The notes under the pieces are model-generated. The model saw nothing but the letters and a program-made list of their open reading frames with translations, had not been told where the DNA came from and made no database searches. A stretch of 29,417 nucleotides of DNA from positions 1-29,417 of the forward strand of contig CALGGV010000254.1 of assembly GCA_937915725.1 (NCBI GenBank), in the 5' to 3' direction. Below, piece after piece: positions 8,485-15,752 of this stretch (the stretch's first letter is position 1; every line of letters starts with the position of its first letter). Made by a program: the position numbers and the translations under genes. This DNA comes from an uncultured Selenomonadales bacterium (GTDB lineage Bacteria; Bacillota; Negativicutes; Selenomonadales; Selenomonadaceae).

Positions 8485-8695
8485 ATTTTAAAAATTTAAT
8501 TTGGTTTTTTTGCCGTAAAGTAATAAATCCCACATATCACATTCTAAAATCCAGCCTCTTGCTATGTTATTTACAATCAAGCTAAAATCTGCTTGATATT
8601 TAGAAATGTCAATACAATAAGCAGAGTCTAAATCAGATTTAAAAGGCACGAAACAAACTTTTTTTGAGTAGGGAAGTTTATCAAATTCAGCCAAA
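8485..8695. repeat. Direct repeat, second copy (3' end of DUF1919 paralog 3)
   Basis: Partner of the repeat at 7554-7764, in the same orientation, 931 bases away. Confidence 0.85.
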
Positions 8696-9405
8696 ACTTC
8701 CGGTTTATCTGTATGCATTGCTACCACAATATTAAACCAATTTATTCTAAAGCTGCGCTCACACCATTTCCTGTAAGCAATATTTGCGTCGCCGTAATGA
8801 TTCATTTGCCACGCGGCGTTAGCAATTTGATACACAGGATAATCAATGTTAAGCCCTTCATTTCTTTCAGTGCGGATATATTTTATTTCTGATTTAATAT
8901 TTTCAATAGGATTTTTCAAAAATTCTACAAACTCTTCATCAGTAGTTTTCATATTGATTGTTGGAGAAAGGAACGGCAATCCGAATCTGTGATAACAAAA
9001 ACCTCCAAAACAATTCATTGATAAAATCGAAAGTTGCGAATGACGCAGTTTTTTATATTTTTCAAGTGTAAAATTCGGCACGCAAACAACGCGGTCAAGT
9101 ATAATTTTATTTTCGTCAATGCCTAAAGTTTTTGCCTCTTTTAAAATTTTTACAAAATTAGATTGTGCGCTTGTGATTAAAACCGGCGTATCAGCCCCTG
9201 TAACCAAAATTAAATCGAAGTCAAGATTTTTTAAATCCTCTTTAGTTATAGCAGGAATTCCATTTAAACCAATTCCGGGCGGCGCAATAAAGCCTAGTGT
9301 ATTAAGGTTGCCGTAAAGCTGAATTAAAATCCTTGCCGCAGGATTTAAAAGCTCTACCCCCCCCCTATTTTGATTCACACCTTGAATCCAAACAATTATT
9401 TTCAT
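8488..9405 (-). CDS. DUF1919 paralog 3, in frame (phase-ON)
   Basis: A 305-residue protein, the only one of the three paralogs in frame from its ATG. The start is fixed by AAGGAG six bases or so upstream. MKIIVW forms the first strand of a Rossmann-like fold, the G9 tract encodes the following glycine loop (NRGGVELLNPAA), and LDFDLILVTG is a later strand, as in the nucleotide-binding domain often fused to DUF1919. Residues from about 140 form the DUF1919 domain: LSILSMNCFGG, GLPFLSPTINM, SFRINWFNIVV, FDKLPYSKKVCFVP. DUF1919 members are found in exopolysaccharide and capsule loci but have no established reaction. It is the first gene after glmU; the leader between them contains a heptamer array. 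A role in surface glycan modification is inference. Confidence 0.85.
   Translation of the reverse strand: MKIIVWIQGVNQNRGGVELLNPAARILIQLYGNLNTLGFIAPPGIGLNGIPAITKEDLKNLDFDLILVTGADTPVLITSAQSNFVKILKEAKTLGIDENKIILDRVVCVPNFTLEKYKKLRHSQLSILSMNCFGGFCYHRFGLPFLSPTINMKTTDEEFVEFLKNPIENIKSEIKYIRTERNEGLNIDYPVYQIANAAWQMNHYGDANIAYRKWCERSFRINWFNIVVAMHTDKPEVLAEFDKLPYSKKVCFVPFKSDLDSAYCIDISKYQADFSLIVNNIARGWILECDMWDLLLYGKKTKLNF
9357..9365 (-). repeat. G9 homopolymer, candidate phase switch of DUF1919 paralog 3
   Basis: Nine consecutive C on the plus strand; on the coding strand A+G9 follows AAT, giving AAT AGG GGG GGG GTA in frame. A one-base slip either way would switch the gene off. Confidence 0.88.
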
Positions 9406-9443
9406 TCTTAAGCTCCTTAAAATAAAACCAAAAAAACTATCAC

Positions 9444-9499
9444 TATTACCTATTACCTATTACCTATTACCTATTGCCTATTGCCTACTGCCTAAATCC
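9444..9499. repeat. Heptamer tandem array between glmU and the DUF1919 genes
   Basis: Eight 7-base units: TATTACC four times, TATTGCC twice, TACTGCC once and a degenerate TAAATCC. It abuts the glmU stop. The gradual change of unit suggests expansion from a diverging array. It fills most of the 93-base spacer ahead of DUF1919 paralog 3, so it may also set the distance between genes. Confidence 0.9.
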
Positions 9500-10851
9500 T
9501 ATTTACGCTTGTCATTCCAATTTTCAATATTAGTTTGACGTGAACGCGCAATAGCCAGATTATTTTTAGGAACATTTTCAGTAATGGTAGAACCGGCGGC
9601 AATGTACGCGCCGTCCTCAACAGTTACCGGCGCAACCAAATTTGAATTGCAACCGACAAAAACATTATCGCCAATGGTTGTACGGAATTTTTTCTTGCCG
9701 TCATAATTAACAGTGATTGTGCCGCAACCCAAATTACAGCCCGCGCCCATATCAGTATCACCGATATATTGAAGGTGTGGAAGTTTGGAGCCTTCGCCGA
9801 TATTTGAATTTTTGACTTCGACAAAGTTGCCGATTTTAACTTTGTTACTGATTTTGGAATTTGGGCGAATGTGAACATACGGTCCCAAAATTACATCGTT
9901 GCAAATTTCGGCGTCGTGGCAGTAGCAAAATTGCGCTTGAACATTATCGCCGACAATCATATTTGTAAAGCGGGAATTTGGACCTATCGCGCAGTTTTCG
10001 CCAATTTTTGTTTTGCCCTCAAGGTAGGTATTAGGATAAATAATCGTATCCTGTCCAATTTCAACATCAGCATCAATAAAAGTTGACGCGGGGTCAAGAA
10101 TCGTAACGCCACTTTCCATAAGTTCAATATTTTTTCTTTGGCGCAGAATTTTATCAGCCTCGGCAAGTTGAACGCGGGAATTAATTCCTAAAGTTTGGCG
10201 GTAATCGTCAACAACAAAGGCGTTAATTTTTTCGCTGTCATTTTTTAAAATGGTCAAAACGTCCGGCAAATAATATTCGCCCTGCGCGTTTTCATTTTTA
10301 ACGCTTGCAAGGGCGGTAAAAAGTTTTTGAATATCAAAACAATAAATTCCGGCGTTTACTTCAGAAATTTGGCGTTCGTAGCTGTTGGCGTCTTTATGTT
10401 CGACAATCTTTTTGAAAGTGCCGTCATCTTCACGAATAATCCTGCCGTAACCTGTAGCGTCGGGCATTTCGGCGGTTAAAACTGTAGCTGCGGCGTTTGA
10501 TTCTAAATGTTTTTCAACGAATTTTTTCAAAAGTTCGCCGGTAAAAAGCGGAGTATCGCCGCAAAGTACCAGCACAGTACCTTTAGAGTTTGCAAATTTT
10601 TCTTTGGTACACAAAACGGCGTGCCCTGTGCCGAGTTGTTCATTTTGCATTACAAATTCAACGTCAGAAAAATTTTTTTGAACGAGTTCTGCGCCGGAAC
10701 CTATAACTACAATTTCACGAGTGGAGCCGGCAGATTTTGCCGCGTCGATAACGTGTTGTAACATAGGTTTTCCGCCGACTTTGTGTAAAACTTTCGGCAA
10801 TTTGCTTTTCATACGGGTGCCTTTACCCGCCGCTAAAATTATTGTTTCCAA
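9499..10851 (-). CDS. glmU: Bifunctional UDP-GlcNAc pyrophosphorylase / GlcN-1-P acetyltransferase
   Basis: Makes UDP-GlcNAc for peptidoglycan and lipopolysaccharide. The 450-residue protein has both domains. The N-terminal uridyltransferase starts with LAAGKGTRMKSKLPKVLHKV (7-26), the nucleotide-binding signature. The C-terminal left-handed beta-helix from about 250 has hexapeptide repeats and the conserved GCGTITVNYDGKKKFRT stretch of the acetyltransferase. The start is TTG, which reads directly into the signature; a G-rich stretch lies upstream but the ribosome binding site is not strong. The gene lies between a GntR regulator and the DUF1919 insertion; prs would be its normal neighbour. 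Confidence 0.97.
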   Translation of the reverse strand: METIILAAGKGTRMKSKLPKVLHKVGGKPMLQHVIDAAKSAGSTREIVVIGSGAELVQKNFSDVEFVMQNEQLGTGHAVLCTKEKFANSKGTVLVLCGDTPLFTGELLKKFVEKHLESNAAATVLTAEMPDATGYGRIIREDDGTFKKIVEHKDANSYERQISEVNAGIYCFDIQKLFTALASVKNENAQGEYYLPDVLTILKNDSEKINAFVVDDYRQTLGINSRVQLAEADKILRQRKNIELMESGVTILDPASTFIDADVEIGQDTIIYPNTYLEGKTKIGENCAIGPNSRFTNMIVGDNVQAQFCYCHDAEICNDVILGPYVHIRPNSKISNKVKIGNFVEVKNSNIGEGSKLPHLQYIGDTDMGAGCNLGCGTITVNYDGKKKFRTTIGDNVFVGCNSNLVAPVTVEDGAYIAAGSTITENVPKNNLAIARSRQTNIENWNDKRK

Positions 10852-10918
10852 CTTTTCAAGCCCCCAAATTTTAAGTAATAGGGAAATTACTTAATCCTTA
10901 GTATTTAATCCCTAGTCT

Positions 10919-11602
10919 TTAGTCTTTATTTTTTGCACGGCGCATAGCTTTAAGCAAAGTTTTTTCTGCGCGTTCCATATGGTGTTCAGCGGCGTCACGT
11001 GCGGCACTTACATCGCCATTTGCAATAGCCTCAACCATTTCTGAATGTTCCTCCAAAGTTTCCTGCAACCTGCCGGGATATGACATTGACAGCGTACGAA
11101 AACGCGCTAATTGCTCCTTCAAATTGTTGATAATATTTACAAGGCGTTCATTGCGGCTGACTTGATACAGCAAGCCGTGAAATTTTATATCTGTTTCAAC
11201 GATTTTTTCCATATCGTTTTTGGCAATGTAGCCTTCAATTTCAATCAACAAATTTTGAAGTGTTTCGAGTTCGTCGGGTTCAATTCTGCGCGCGGCTAAG
11301 CCCGTTGCAAGCGATTCAAGTGCAGAGCGAATTTCAAAAATTTCTTTAACGTCATTTGTGGAAATATCCGAAACGTAAGTACCGCGGCGCGGCATCATAA
11401 TTACGTAACCTTCCTGCTCCAATTTGCGAATTGCCTCACGAACGGGCGTGCGACTTATTCCCAATTCTTCAGCAAGTTGCACTTCCATTAATCTTTCTCC
11501 CGGCTCCAAAATTCCTTTTCGTATGGCGTCGCGCAGTGTTTCGCAGACCGCCTCCCTCAACGGCTGATATGTATCTAAATCTATTGGTTGCAGTCTTGCC
11601 AT
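10919..11602 (-). CDS. GntR-family transcriptional regulator, FadR/FCD type
   Basis: A 227-residue one-component regulator. The N-terminal winged helix (about 12-78) includes LREAVCETLRDAIRKGILEP and ELGISRTPVREAIRKLEQEG, the hallmark of GntR proteins. The C-terminal all-helical FCD domain (about 88-215) has the metal/ligand residues in TDIKFHGLLY and AAEHHMERAE. Ligand and targets are unknown. It begins one base from the ispE stop and lies ahead of glmU, an arrangement seen in Negativicutes, so it may sense a metabolite of this operon; that is inference. The final codons overlap degenerate heptamers (TAGTCTT x2). Confidence 0.92.
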   Translation of the reverse strand: MARLQPIDLDTYQPLREAVCETLRDAIRKGILEPGERLMEVQLAEELGISRTPVREAIRKLEQEGYVIMMPRRGTYVSDISTNDVKEIFEIRSALESLATGLAARRIEPDELETLQNLLIEIEGYIAKNDMEKIVETDIKFHGLLYQVSRNERLVNIINNLKEQLARFRTLSMSYPGRLQETLEEHSEMVEAIANGDVSAARDAAEHHMERAEKTLLKAMRRAKNKD

Positions 11603-11603
11603 T

Positions 11604-12443
11604 TTAAATCACCCTCTGAAAAGTTTTTGTAATAAAAATCTGCGCGTCGCCGCTGAATTTTTCGGCGTCAAAATTATCTGCAAACGCAAAAACCGTCGGA
11701 CCGCTGCCGCTCATCATTGCAACTTTTGCGCCGCTGTCAATGAGAAATTTTTTGTAAGTTTCAATCGCAGGAATTTTTTTAATTGCAACCGGCTCCAGTA
11801 CGTTGAAAAATTTTTGAAAAGCCGCGCTGTAATTTTTTTCGCTCAAAAGTTTAACAATTTCTGAATTTGGCGGATGAATTTTTGAAATATTTTCGTCGTA
11901 GGTTTTATAAGCCCACGCTGTAGAAATTTCGCCGTGCGGTTTTATCAGTACCACGTCAAAAATATCTAAGTCATTTAGCCGCGTCAAATTTTCGCCGCGC
12001 CCGCTTGCCAAACAAGTACCGCCGATTATACAAAATGGAACGTCCGAGCCGATTTTTGCGCCAATTTCCAACATTTCGGCAACGGACAAATTTAAATTGT
12101 AAATTTTATTTAAGCTGCGAATAACCGCCGCCGCGTCTGAACTGCCGCCAGCCAATCCTGCCGCCGAAGGAATTTTTTTAGTTAAATTTATCGACGCGCC
12201 AAAATTTTTTCCGCAGAATTTTTGAACTTCCAAAACTGCGCGATAAGCCAAATTTTTTTCGTCGGTAGGAAGTGAATCATTGCCGGAAATTTTCAAAGTA
12301 ATTTCGTCAGCCGTTTCAATTTCGACAATGTCAGCAAGCTCAAGTGTTTGCATAATCATTTCAACTTCATGATAACCATCGGCGCGTTTGCCCAAAATAT
12401 CCAGCGTCAAATTTATTTTCGCCCTTGCAAATTCTTTTACCAT
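11604..12443 (-). CDS. ispE: 4-diphosphocytidyl-2-C-methyl-D-erythritol kinase
   Basis: A GHMP kinase of the MEP isoprenoid pathway, which phosphorylates CDP-methylerythritol with ATP. It is 279 residues, the normal length. ARAKINLTLDILGKRADGYH (6-25) holds the catalytic Lys and the family's N-terminal signature. IPSAAGLAGGSSDAAAV (91-107) is the GHMP ATP-binding glycine loop. GAKVAMMSGSGPTVFAFAD is the C-terminal motif. The ATG has AGGTG upstream and a promoter at 12472-12500. It is the first gene of the ispE-gntR-glmU-prs unit. Confidence 0.96.
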   Translation of the reverse strand: MVKEFARAKINLTLDILGKRADGYHEVEMIMQTLELADIVEIETADEITLKISGNDSLPTDEKNLAYRAVLEVQKFCGKNFGASINLTKKIPSAAGLAGGSSDAAAVIRSLNKIYNLNLSVAEMLEIGAKIGSDVPFCIIGGTCLASGRGENLTRLNDLDIFDVVLIKPHGEISTAWAYKTYDENISKIHPPNSEIVKLLSEKNYSAAFQKFFNVLEPVAIKKIPAIETYKKFLIDSGAKVAMMSGSGPTVFAFADNFDAEKFSGDAQIFITKTFQRVI

Positions 12444-12471
12444 TGTACACCTGCCTTAAATTTTCGCCGAA

Positions 12472-12500
12472 ATTTTAACACCAATTATTTCCTTTGGCAA
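12472..12500 (-). promoter_or_regulatory. Promoter of the ispE-gntR-glmU operon
   Basis: On the minus strand TTGCCA (12500-12495), a 17-base spacer and TAAAAT (12477-12472), with an extended -10 TG one base before it. Transcription should start near 12465, just upstream of ispE. No second strong promoter is visible ahead of the DUF1919 genes or prs, so they may rely on this one. Confidence 0.65.
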
Positions 12501-12568
12501 GCTGTGATATAATCTGCCGAAAAGATTGATATTCGATTTGAAAATAGGTCAAGTTTTTTTATTTAAAT

Positions 12569-12690
12569 GTACTTTCTTTTGTCAGTCGCGACAAAGAAAG
12601 TACCAAAGAAAAACGCTTGCCGCGCAAGTGCGGTCACATCACGTGACCTGCGCGCGGCGGGTTCCGGAGCCGTCATCCTTGACGGCATTG
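12569..12690 (+). repeat. Hairpin repeat family, copy 1
   Basis: Starts with an inverted repeat GTACTTTCTTT...AAAGAAAGTAC (12569-12603), then CAAAGAAAAACGC. After it come nested GC-rich palindromes: CCGCGC/GCGCGG (12620-12625 and 12652-12657) around GGTCAC/GTGACC (12632-12648), then GCCGTC/GACGGC (12669-12686). It shares the first hairpin and the CAAAGAAA tail with copies at 14607, 25898 and 28142. Confidence 0.75.
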
Positions 12691-12754
12691 AGCGTTGTCG
12701 TTCTTAGTCAACATTTTTTAGTTACAATCGTTAACAACTAAACTAAAACAAGGA

Positions 12755-14341
12755 TTGATAGTCACGTTAAAAAACTTTTTTCGGCAAAACAAAAAAGCTC
12801 TCGTTGAAATTGCAATTTTAAAATTCTTTGAAGGCACGGCGATTTTGGGCGCGGCTTATTTTTTGGTACGCTTTATAAATTCGGCTGGAGGATTTTTATT
12901 TTTGGCGGCGTTGATTGTAAGATTTTTAATTTCTGCAACCTGCGCGAAGAAAATTTTGCAACTGTCAACCAAATTTCAAAATTTAGTACGAAAAGATTTA
13001 CACGCCGAAATTTTCAACAAAGAAATTTCAAGTGGCGAACTTTTAACACTAATATTTGAAACAGTTCAAACGCTGGACGAATTTTTTGCCAAAATTTTAC
13101 CTCAAATTTTTTCCGTGATAATTTTATTGCCGCTGTTTTTGTTAAGTGCGTTTTTTGTAGACCGGATAACGGCGGTAATTTTGTTGGTAACATTGCCAAT
13201 TTCGCCGCTGATTCTTTTTTTAATTGGAACTGCAACATCAAAAAAATCTGCGCGAGCGTGGGCGGAATTGCAAAAATTAAACGGCGACTTCAAAGAAATT
13301 TTGGCGGCGATAACAACTTTGAAAATTTTTGACAGAATCGACGCGGCAGCAGAAAAATTAAAATTGACGTCAGAAAAATCTTCGCTTGCAACTTTGGAAG
13401 TTTTAAAATTGGCGTTTGTGTCGTCATTCGCATTGGAATTATTGACAACACTTTCAATCGCACTGGTTGCAGTAACTTTAGGATTAAGATTAATTGCGGG
13501 CGGCGTGGAATTTGAGGCGGCGTTATTTTTGCTGTTAATTGCGCCGGAATTTTTTGCGCCCGTGCGAAAATTGGGCGTAATGTTTCACGTGGTAATTTCG
13601 GTAAAAATGTCTATTGAACGGCTTGAAAAATTTTTAAAAATTAAAAATGAAAAAATTTCTGCGATAGAAAAATTGCGGTTGCCGCCGGAAATATTTTTGG
13701 AAAATGTCAGCTACTTTTACCCGCAAAAAAAATCGCCCGTGTTTGAAAATTTAAATTTAAAAATACCCGCAGGAAAAATTACGGCGATAATCGGCGAAAG
13801 TGGCTGTGGAAAATCGACGTTGCTAAAACTTTTGGCGGGATTAATTTTACCGACGGGCGGCGAAATTTTTTTTAACGAATTGCCGACTTCAAAATTTCAA
13901 CGTGAATCATTGTTTTCAAAAGTGGCGTACATGCCGCAAGCTCCAAAACTTTTTGACGCCACACTTTCAGAAAATTTTTCAATGTTTGGGCAGTTGGAAA
14001 CTTCAGAATTGGAAAAATTTTTAGCCGAGTTGAATTTGAAATTAGATTTAAAATCAGCACAAAAAATCAGCCGCGGACAACTCCAACGGCTGGGTTTAAT
14101 TCGAGCTTTATTAAAAAATTCGTCATTGATAATTTTGGACGAGCCGACGGCGGGCTTAGATTTTGAAACTGAAGAAAAAGTTTTAGAACTGCTGAAAAAA
14201 ATTTCTTCGCGCAGGTCTATTATCATTGCCACTCATCGTCAAGCCGTCATAAATTTTGCAGAAAATGTCATTCAATTAGGCAGTGTCATTGACATACTCC
14301 CCACGTCTTGCGCGGTTGCGTTAGCAAGCGTGCTCTCTTAG
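12755..14341 (+). CDS. cydD: CydD-like ABC transporter subunit (membrane plus ATPase domains)
   Basis: A 528-residue half-transporter. Residues 15-285 hold the membrane domain, including LAFVSSFALELLTTLSIALV (219-238) and LLLIAPEFFAPVRKLGVMFH (259-278), which match CydD, the thiol (Cys/glutathione) exporter needed for cytochrome bd assembly. The ATPase has Walker A GESGCGKST (348-356), a variant signature ISRGQ (438-442; usually LSGGQ) and Walker B LIILDEP (458-464). The start is TTG with a close AAGGA; upstream alternatives are poor. CydC, the obligatory partner, is not next to it. Residues from about 510 (SVIDILPTSCAVALASVLS) have no ABC character and are encoded by a repeat or mobile-element end, so the natural C-terminus appears replaced. 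A generic exporter is the alternative. Confidence 0.75.
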   Translation: MIVTLKNFFRQNKKALVEIAILKFFEGTAILGAAYFLVRFINSAGGFLFLAALIVRFLISATCAKKILQLSTKFQNLVRKDLHAEIFNKEISSGELLTLIFETVQTLDEFFAKILPQIFSVIILLPLFLLSAFFVDRITAVILLVTLPISPLILFLIGTATSKKSARAWAELQKLNGDFKEILAAITTLKIFDRIDAAAEKLKLTSEKSSLATLEVLKLAFVSSFALELLTTLSIALVAVTLGLRLIAGGVEFEAALFLLLIAPEFFAPVRKLGVMFHVVISVKMSIERLEKFLKIKNEKISAIEKLRLPPEIFLENVSYFYPQKKSPVFENLNLKIPAGKITAIIGESGCGKSTLLKLLAGLILPTGGEIFFNELPTSKFQRESLFSKVAYMPQAPKLFDATLSENFSMFGQLETSELEKFLAELNLKLDLKSAQKISRGQLQRLGLIRALLKNSSLIILDEPTAGLDFETEEKVLELLKKISSRRSIIIATHRQAVINFAENVIQLGSVIDILPTSCAVALASVLS

Positions 14342-14430
14342 GCAGGGGATTCTGCGATTAACAGCATTAGCCTCTAAAAGAGGTCTTACGATGCCTCCTG
14401 CAAGGGTTGATGCCCCAACCAAATTTTTTT
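14283..14430 (+). mobile_element. Probable right-end remnant of an IS200/IS605 (tnpB-type) element
   Basis: The stretch has GACATACTCCCC, a paired GGGGATTCTG, a small CCTC/GAGG hairpin, CTTACGATGCCTCCTGC and a GGTTG/CAACC hairpin. This order resembles the structured right end, including the omega-RNA-like part, of IS605-family elements as I remember them. There is no tnpA or tnpB in the window. It begins inside the last codons of the cydD-like gene. An independent structured RNA is the alternative. Confidence 0.4.
14310..14343. repeat. Inverted repeat, left arm
   Basis: Imperfect inverted copy of 14690-14723, sharing GCGCGG, TTGCGT, AGCAAG and CGTGCTCTCT in order on opposite strands. The arms bracket about 350 bases. 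The left arm encodes the end of the cydD-like protein. Confidence 0.75.
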
Positions 14431-14434
14431 TGAT

Positions 14435-14482
14435 ACTGGAGTGCCGCCATTACAGCTAAAAATTTGCCCCTCCAGTTTTTTT
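14435..14482 (+). terminator. Probable rho-independent terminator
   Basis: ACTGGAG (14435-14441) pairs with CTCCAGT (14470-14476) and is followed by a run of T. The loop is long (28 bases). It would stop plus-strand transcripts of the cydD-like gene or belong to the element remnant. Confidence 0.6.
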
Positions 14483-14606
14483 ATTTTAACAAGAAAATTT
14501 TTATTCGACAATACCGCGCCTTATATCCCTGCGAATAAATTCGGGGGCTTTACGGCGCATTTTCGGTAAAGCTAAATTTTGATTTGAAAATTTTTATTTT
14601 ATGAAT

Positions 14607-14723
14607 GTACTTTCTTTCTTTTGGCGCAAAAGAAATGAAAGTACCAAAGAAAGAAAACAACCCGCTGAAATCGCATCCGTGCGATTTACGCTTAGAGAGC
14701 ACGCCTTGCTACGCAAGCCGCGC
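14607..14723 (+). repeat. Hairpin repeat family, copy 2
   Basis: First hairpin GTACTTTC...GAAAGTAC with inner CTTTTG GCG CAAAAG (14607-14644), then CAAAGAAAGAAAAC, then AAATCGCA/TGCGATTT (14668-14687) and CTTGC/GCAAG. The last part (14690-14723) is the right arm of the inverted repeat with 14310-14343. Confidence 0.75.
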
Positions 14724-14749
14724 AGGCGCACGTCCTGTGCGCCTTTTTT
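14724..14749 (+). terminator. Rho-independent terminator
   Basis: Perfect 7-base stem GGCGCAC/GTGCGCC (14725-14731, 14737-14743) with a 5-base loop followed by six T. It ends plus-strand transcription before the convergent htpX gene. On the minus strand no T-run follows. Confidence 0.85.
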
Positions 14750-14770
14750 AGTATAGCTTTATAAAACTCT

Positions 14771-15634
14771 CTAGTTTAACAAATGCATTTCCCGCGCTTG
14801 TTCGTTGAGTTTTAAAATTCTGTCTTCGGTTGCAGGGTGCGTCGAGAAAAGATTTTTTAACATTTTTTTGGAGCCTTCAAGCGGATTGACAATAAACATA
14901 TGTGCAGTTGAAGTTGTAGAATTTTCAAGCGTGTTTCTTTGTGCATAGTATTCGATTTTTTCAAGCGCACTTGCCAAATAGCGCGGGTCGCCGCAAAGTT
15001 CGCCGCCGGTTTTATCAGCGTCATATTCACGGGAGCGAGAAATTGCCATTTGAATCAAAGACGCGGCAATAGGCGCAACAATAATCGTTGCAAGCGTGCC
15101 GAAAATCCCGCCGTTGTCATTGTCGGAGCGCGTGCCAAAAATCGCCCCCCATTGAACGATATTTGCAATCATTGAAATTACGCCCGCCATTGACGCGGCA
15201 ATAGTCCCCGTCAAAATATCCCTGTGTTTGACGTGCGCCAATTCGTGTCCGAGTACGCCGGAAATTTCGTTATAATCTAACGCCTTCATTATTCCCGTTG
15301 TAACTGCAACTGCCGCGTGGTCGGGGTTTCTGCCGGTTGCAAAGGCGTTTGGCACGTCGCTGTCAATTATGTAAACTTTAGGCATTGGTAATTCTGCTTT
15401 TTGCGCAAGATTTTTTACAATGTTGAAAAGTTGCGGCGCGCTATTTTCTGAAACTTCCTGCGCGTTGTAACTTTTTAAAACTATTGAATCACTGAACCAG
15501 TAACTGAAAAAATTTATACCGAGAGAAATTGCAAGCATAATTATTGCGCCGGTACTGCCATTTATTGCGCCGCCAATCGCTACCATTAAGCCGGTAAGCA
15601 ACGCCATCAAAATTGTTGTCTTTAAAATGTTCAT
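14771..15634 (-). CDS. htpX: HtpX-type membrane zinc metalloprotease
   Basis: An M48 integral-membrane protease that degrades misfolded membrane proteins with FtsH. Counting from the chosen ATG it is 287 residues. Two hydrophobic segments lie at about 6-22 and 29-46, the zinc motif HELAH is at 130-134, two further hydrophobic segments follow, and SREYDADKTGG supplies the third ligand. The start at 15634 has GGAGGTGG at an ideal distance; an upstream in-frame start at 15673 would add 13 residues but has no such site. A TATAAT-like -10 lies upstream (15667-15662). Gene neighbours do not point to a special role. Confidence in the family is high. Confidence 0.95.
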   Translation of the reverse strand: MNILKTTILMALLTGLMVAIGGAINGSTGAIIMLAISLGINFFSYWFSDSIVLKSYNAQEVSENSAPQLFNIVKNLAQKAELPMPKVYIIDSDVPNAFATGRNPDHAAVAVTTGIMKALDYNEISGVLGHELAHVKHRDILTGTIAASMAGVISMIANIVQWGAIFGTRSDNDNGGIFGTLATIIVAPIAASLIQMAISRSREYDADKTGGELCGDPRYLASALEKIEYYAQRNTLENSTTSTAHMFIVNPLEGSKKMLKNLFSTHPATEDRILKLNEQAREMHLLN

Positions 15635-15731
15635 ATTTTCCACCTCCGGAAAATTTTTTTTATTATACAACATTTGTCAATATTAGGCATAAGGCAAAAG
15701 TAAAGAGGCAAGAGGAAATGAAATTTAAAAC

Positions 15732-15752
15732 TACTGCCTACTGCCTACTGCC
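15732..15752. repeat. Heptamer tandem repeat (TACTGCC x3) at the end of the RND pump gene
   Basis: Three exact units plus a partial fourth. They overlap the last codons and the stop of the RND pump gene. Related units (TTAGGCA, TAAGGCA, AGAGGCA) lie at about 15684-15715 and can pair with them. Confidence 0.85.

Larger units (their letters stand above)
12444..12754. other. Intergenic region between divergent ispE and cydD-like genes
   Basis: Holds the ispE promoter, an extended -10-like TGATATAAT on the plus strand (12505-12513) with a poor -35, and hairpin repeat copy 1. The stretch after the repeat (12690-12750) is AT-rich with an imperfect TAGTT/AACTA inverted repeat. No coding sequence is supported. 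Confidence 0.7.
14342..14770. other. Intergenic region between convergent cydD-like and htpX genes
   Basis: No coding sequence is supported. In order it holds the mobile-element remnant, a terminator at 14435-14482, an AT-rich stretch with a CTTTAC/GTAAAG hairpin (about 14550-14575), hairpin repeat copy 2, the right arm of the inverted repeat and a strong terminator at 14724-14749. Confidence 0.75.

Noticed and set aside
9444..9499. Repeat array considered as a CRISPR
   Set aside because: The unit is seven bases with no spacers and no cas genes nearby; it is a simple tandem repeat.
12526..12741. A 71-codon plus-strand frame before the cydD-like gene
   Set aside because: It lies across hairpin repeat copy 1, whose palindromes explain the sequence; no ribosome binding site.
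13897..14232. A 111-codon minus-strand frame inside the cydD-like gene
   Set aside because: Antisense shadow of the conserved ATPase domain; no independent start signal.
15145..15152. Short C run inside htpX as another phase switch
   Set aside because: Only about six C, within an intact frame and deep in the coding sequence; not comparable with the nine-base tracts.
15662..15690. TTGACA and TATAAT together upstream of htpX on the minus strand
   Set aside because: They are only seven bases apart, so they cannot serve as a -35/-10 pair. The TATAAT alone may still act as a -10.
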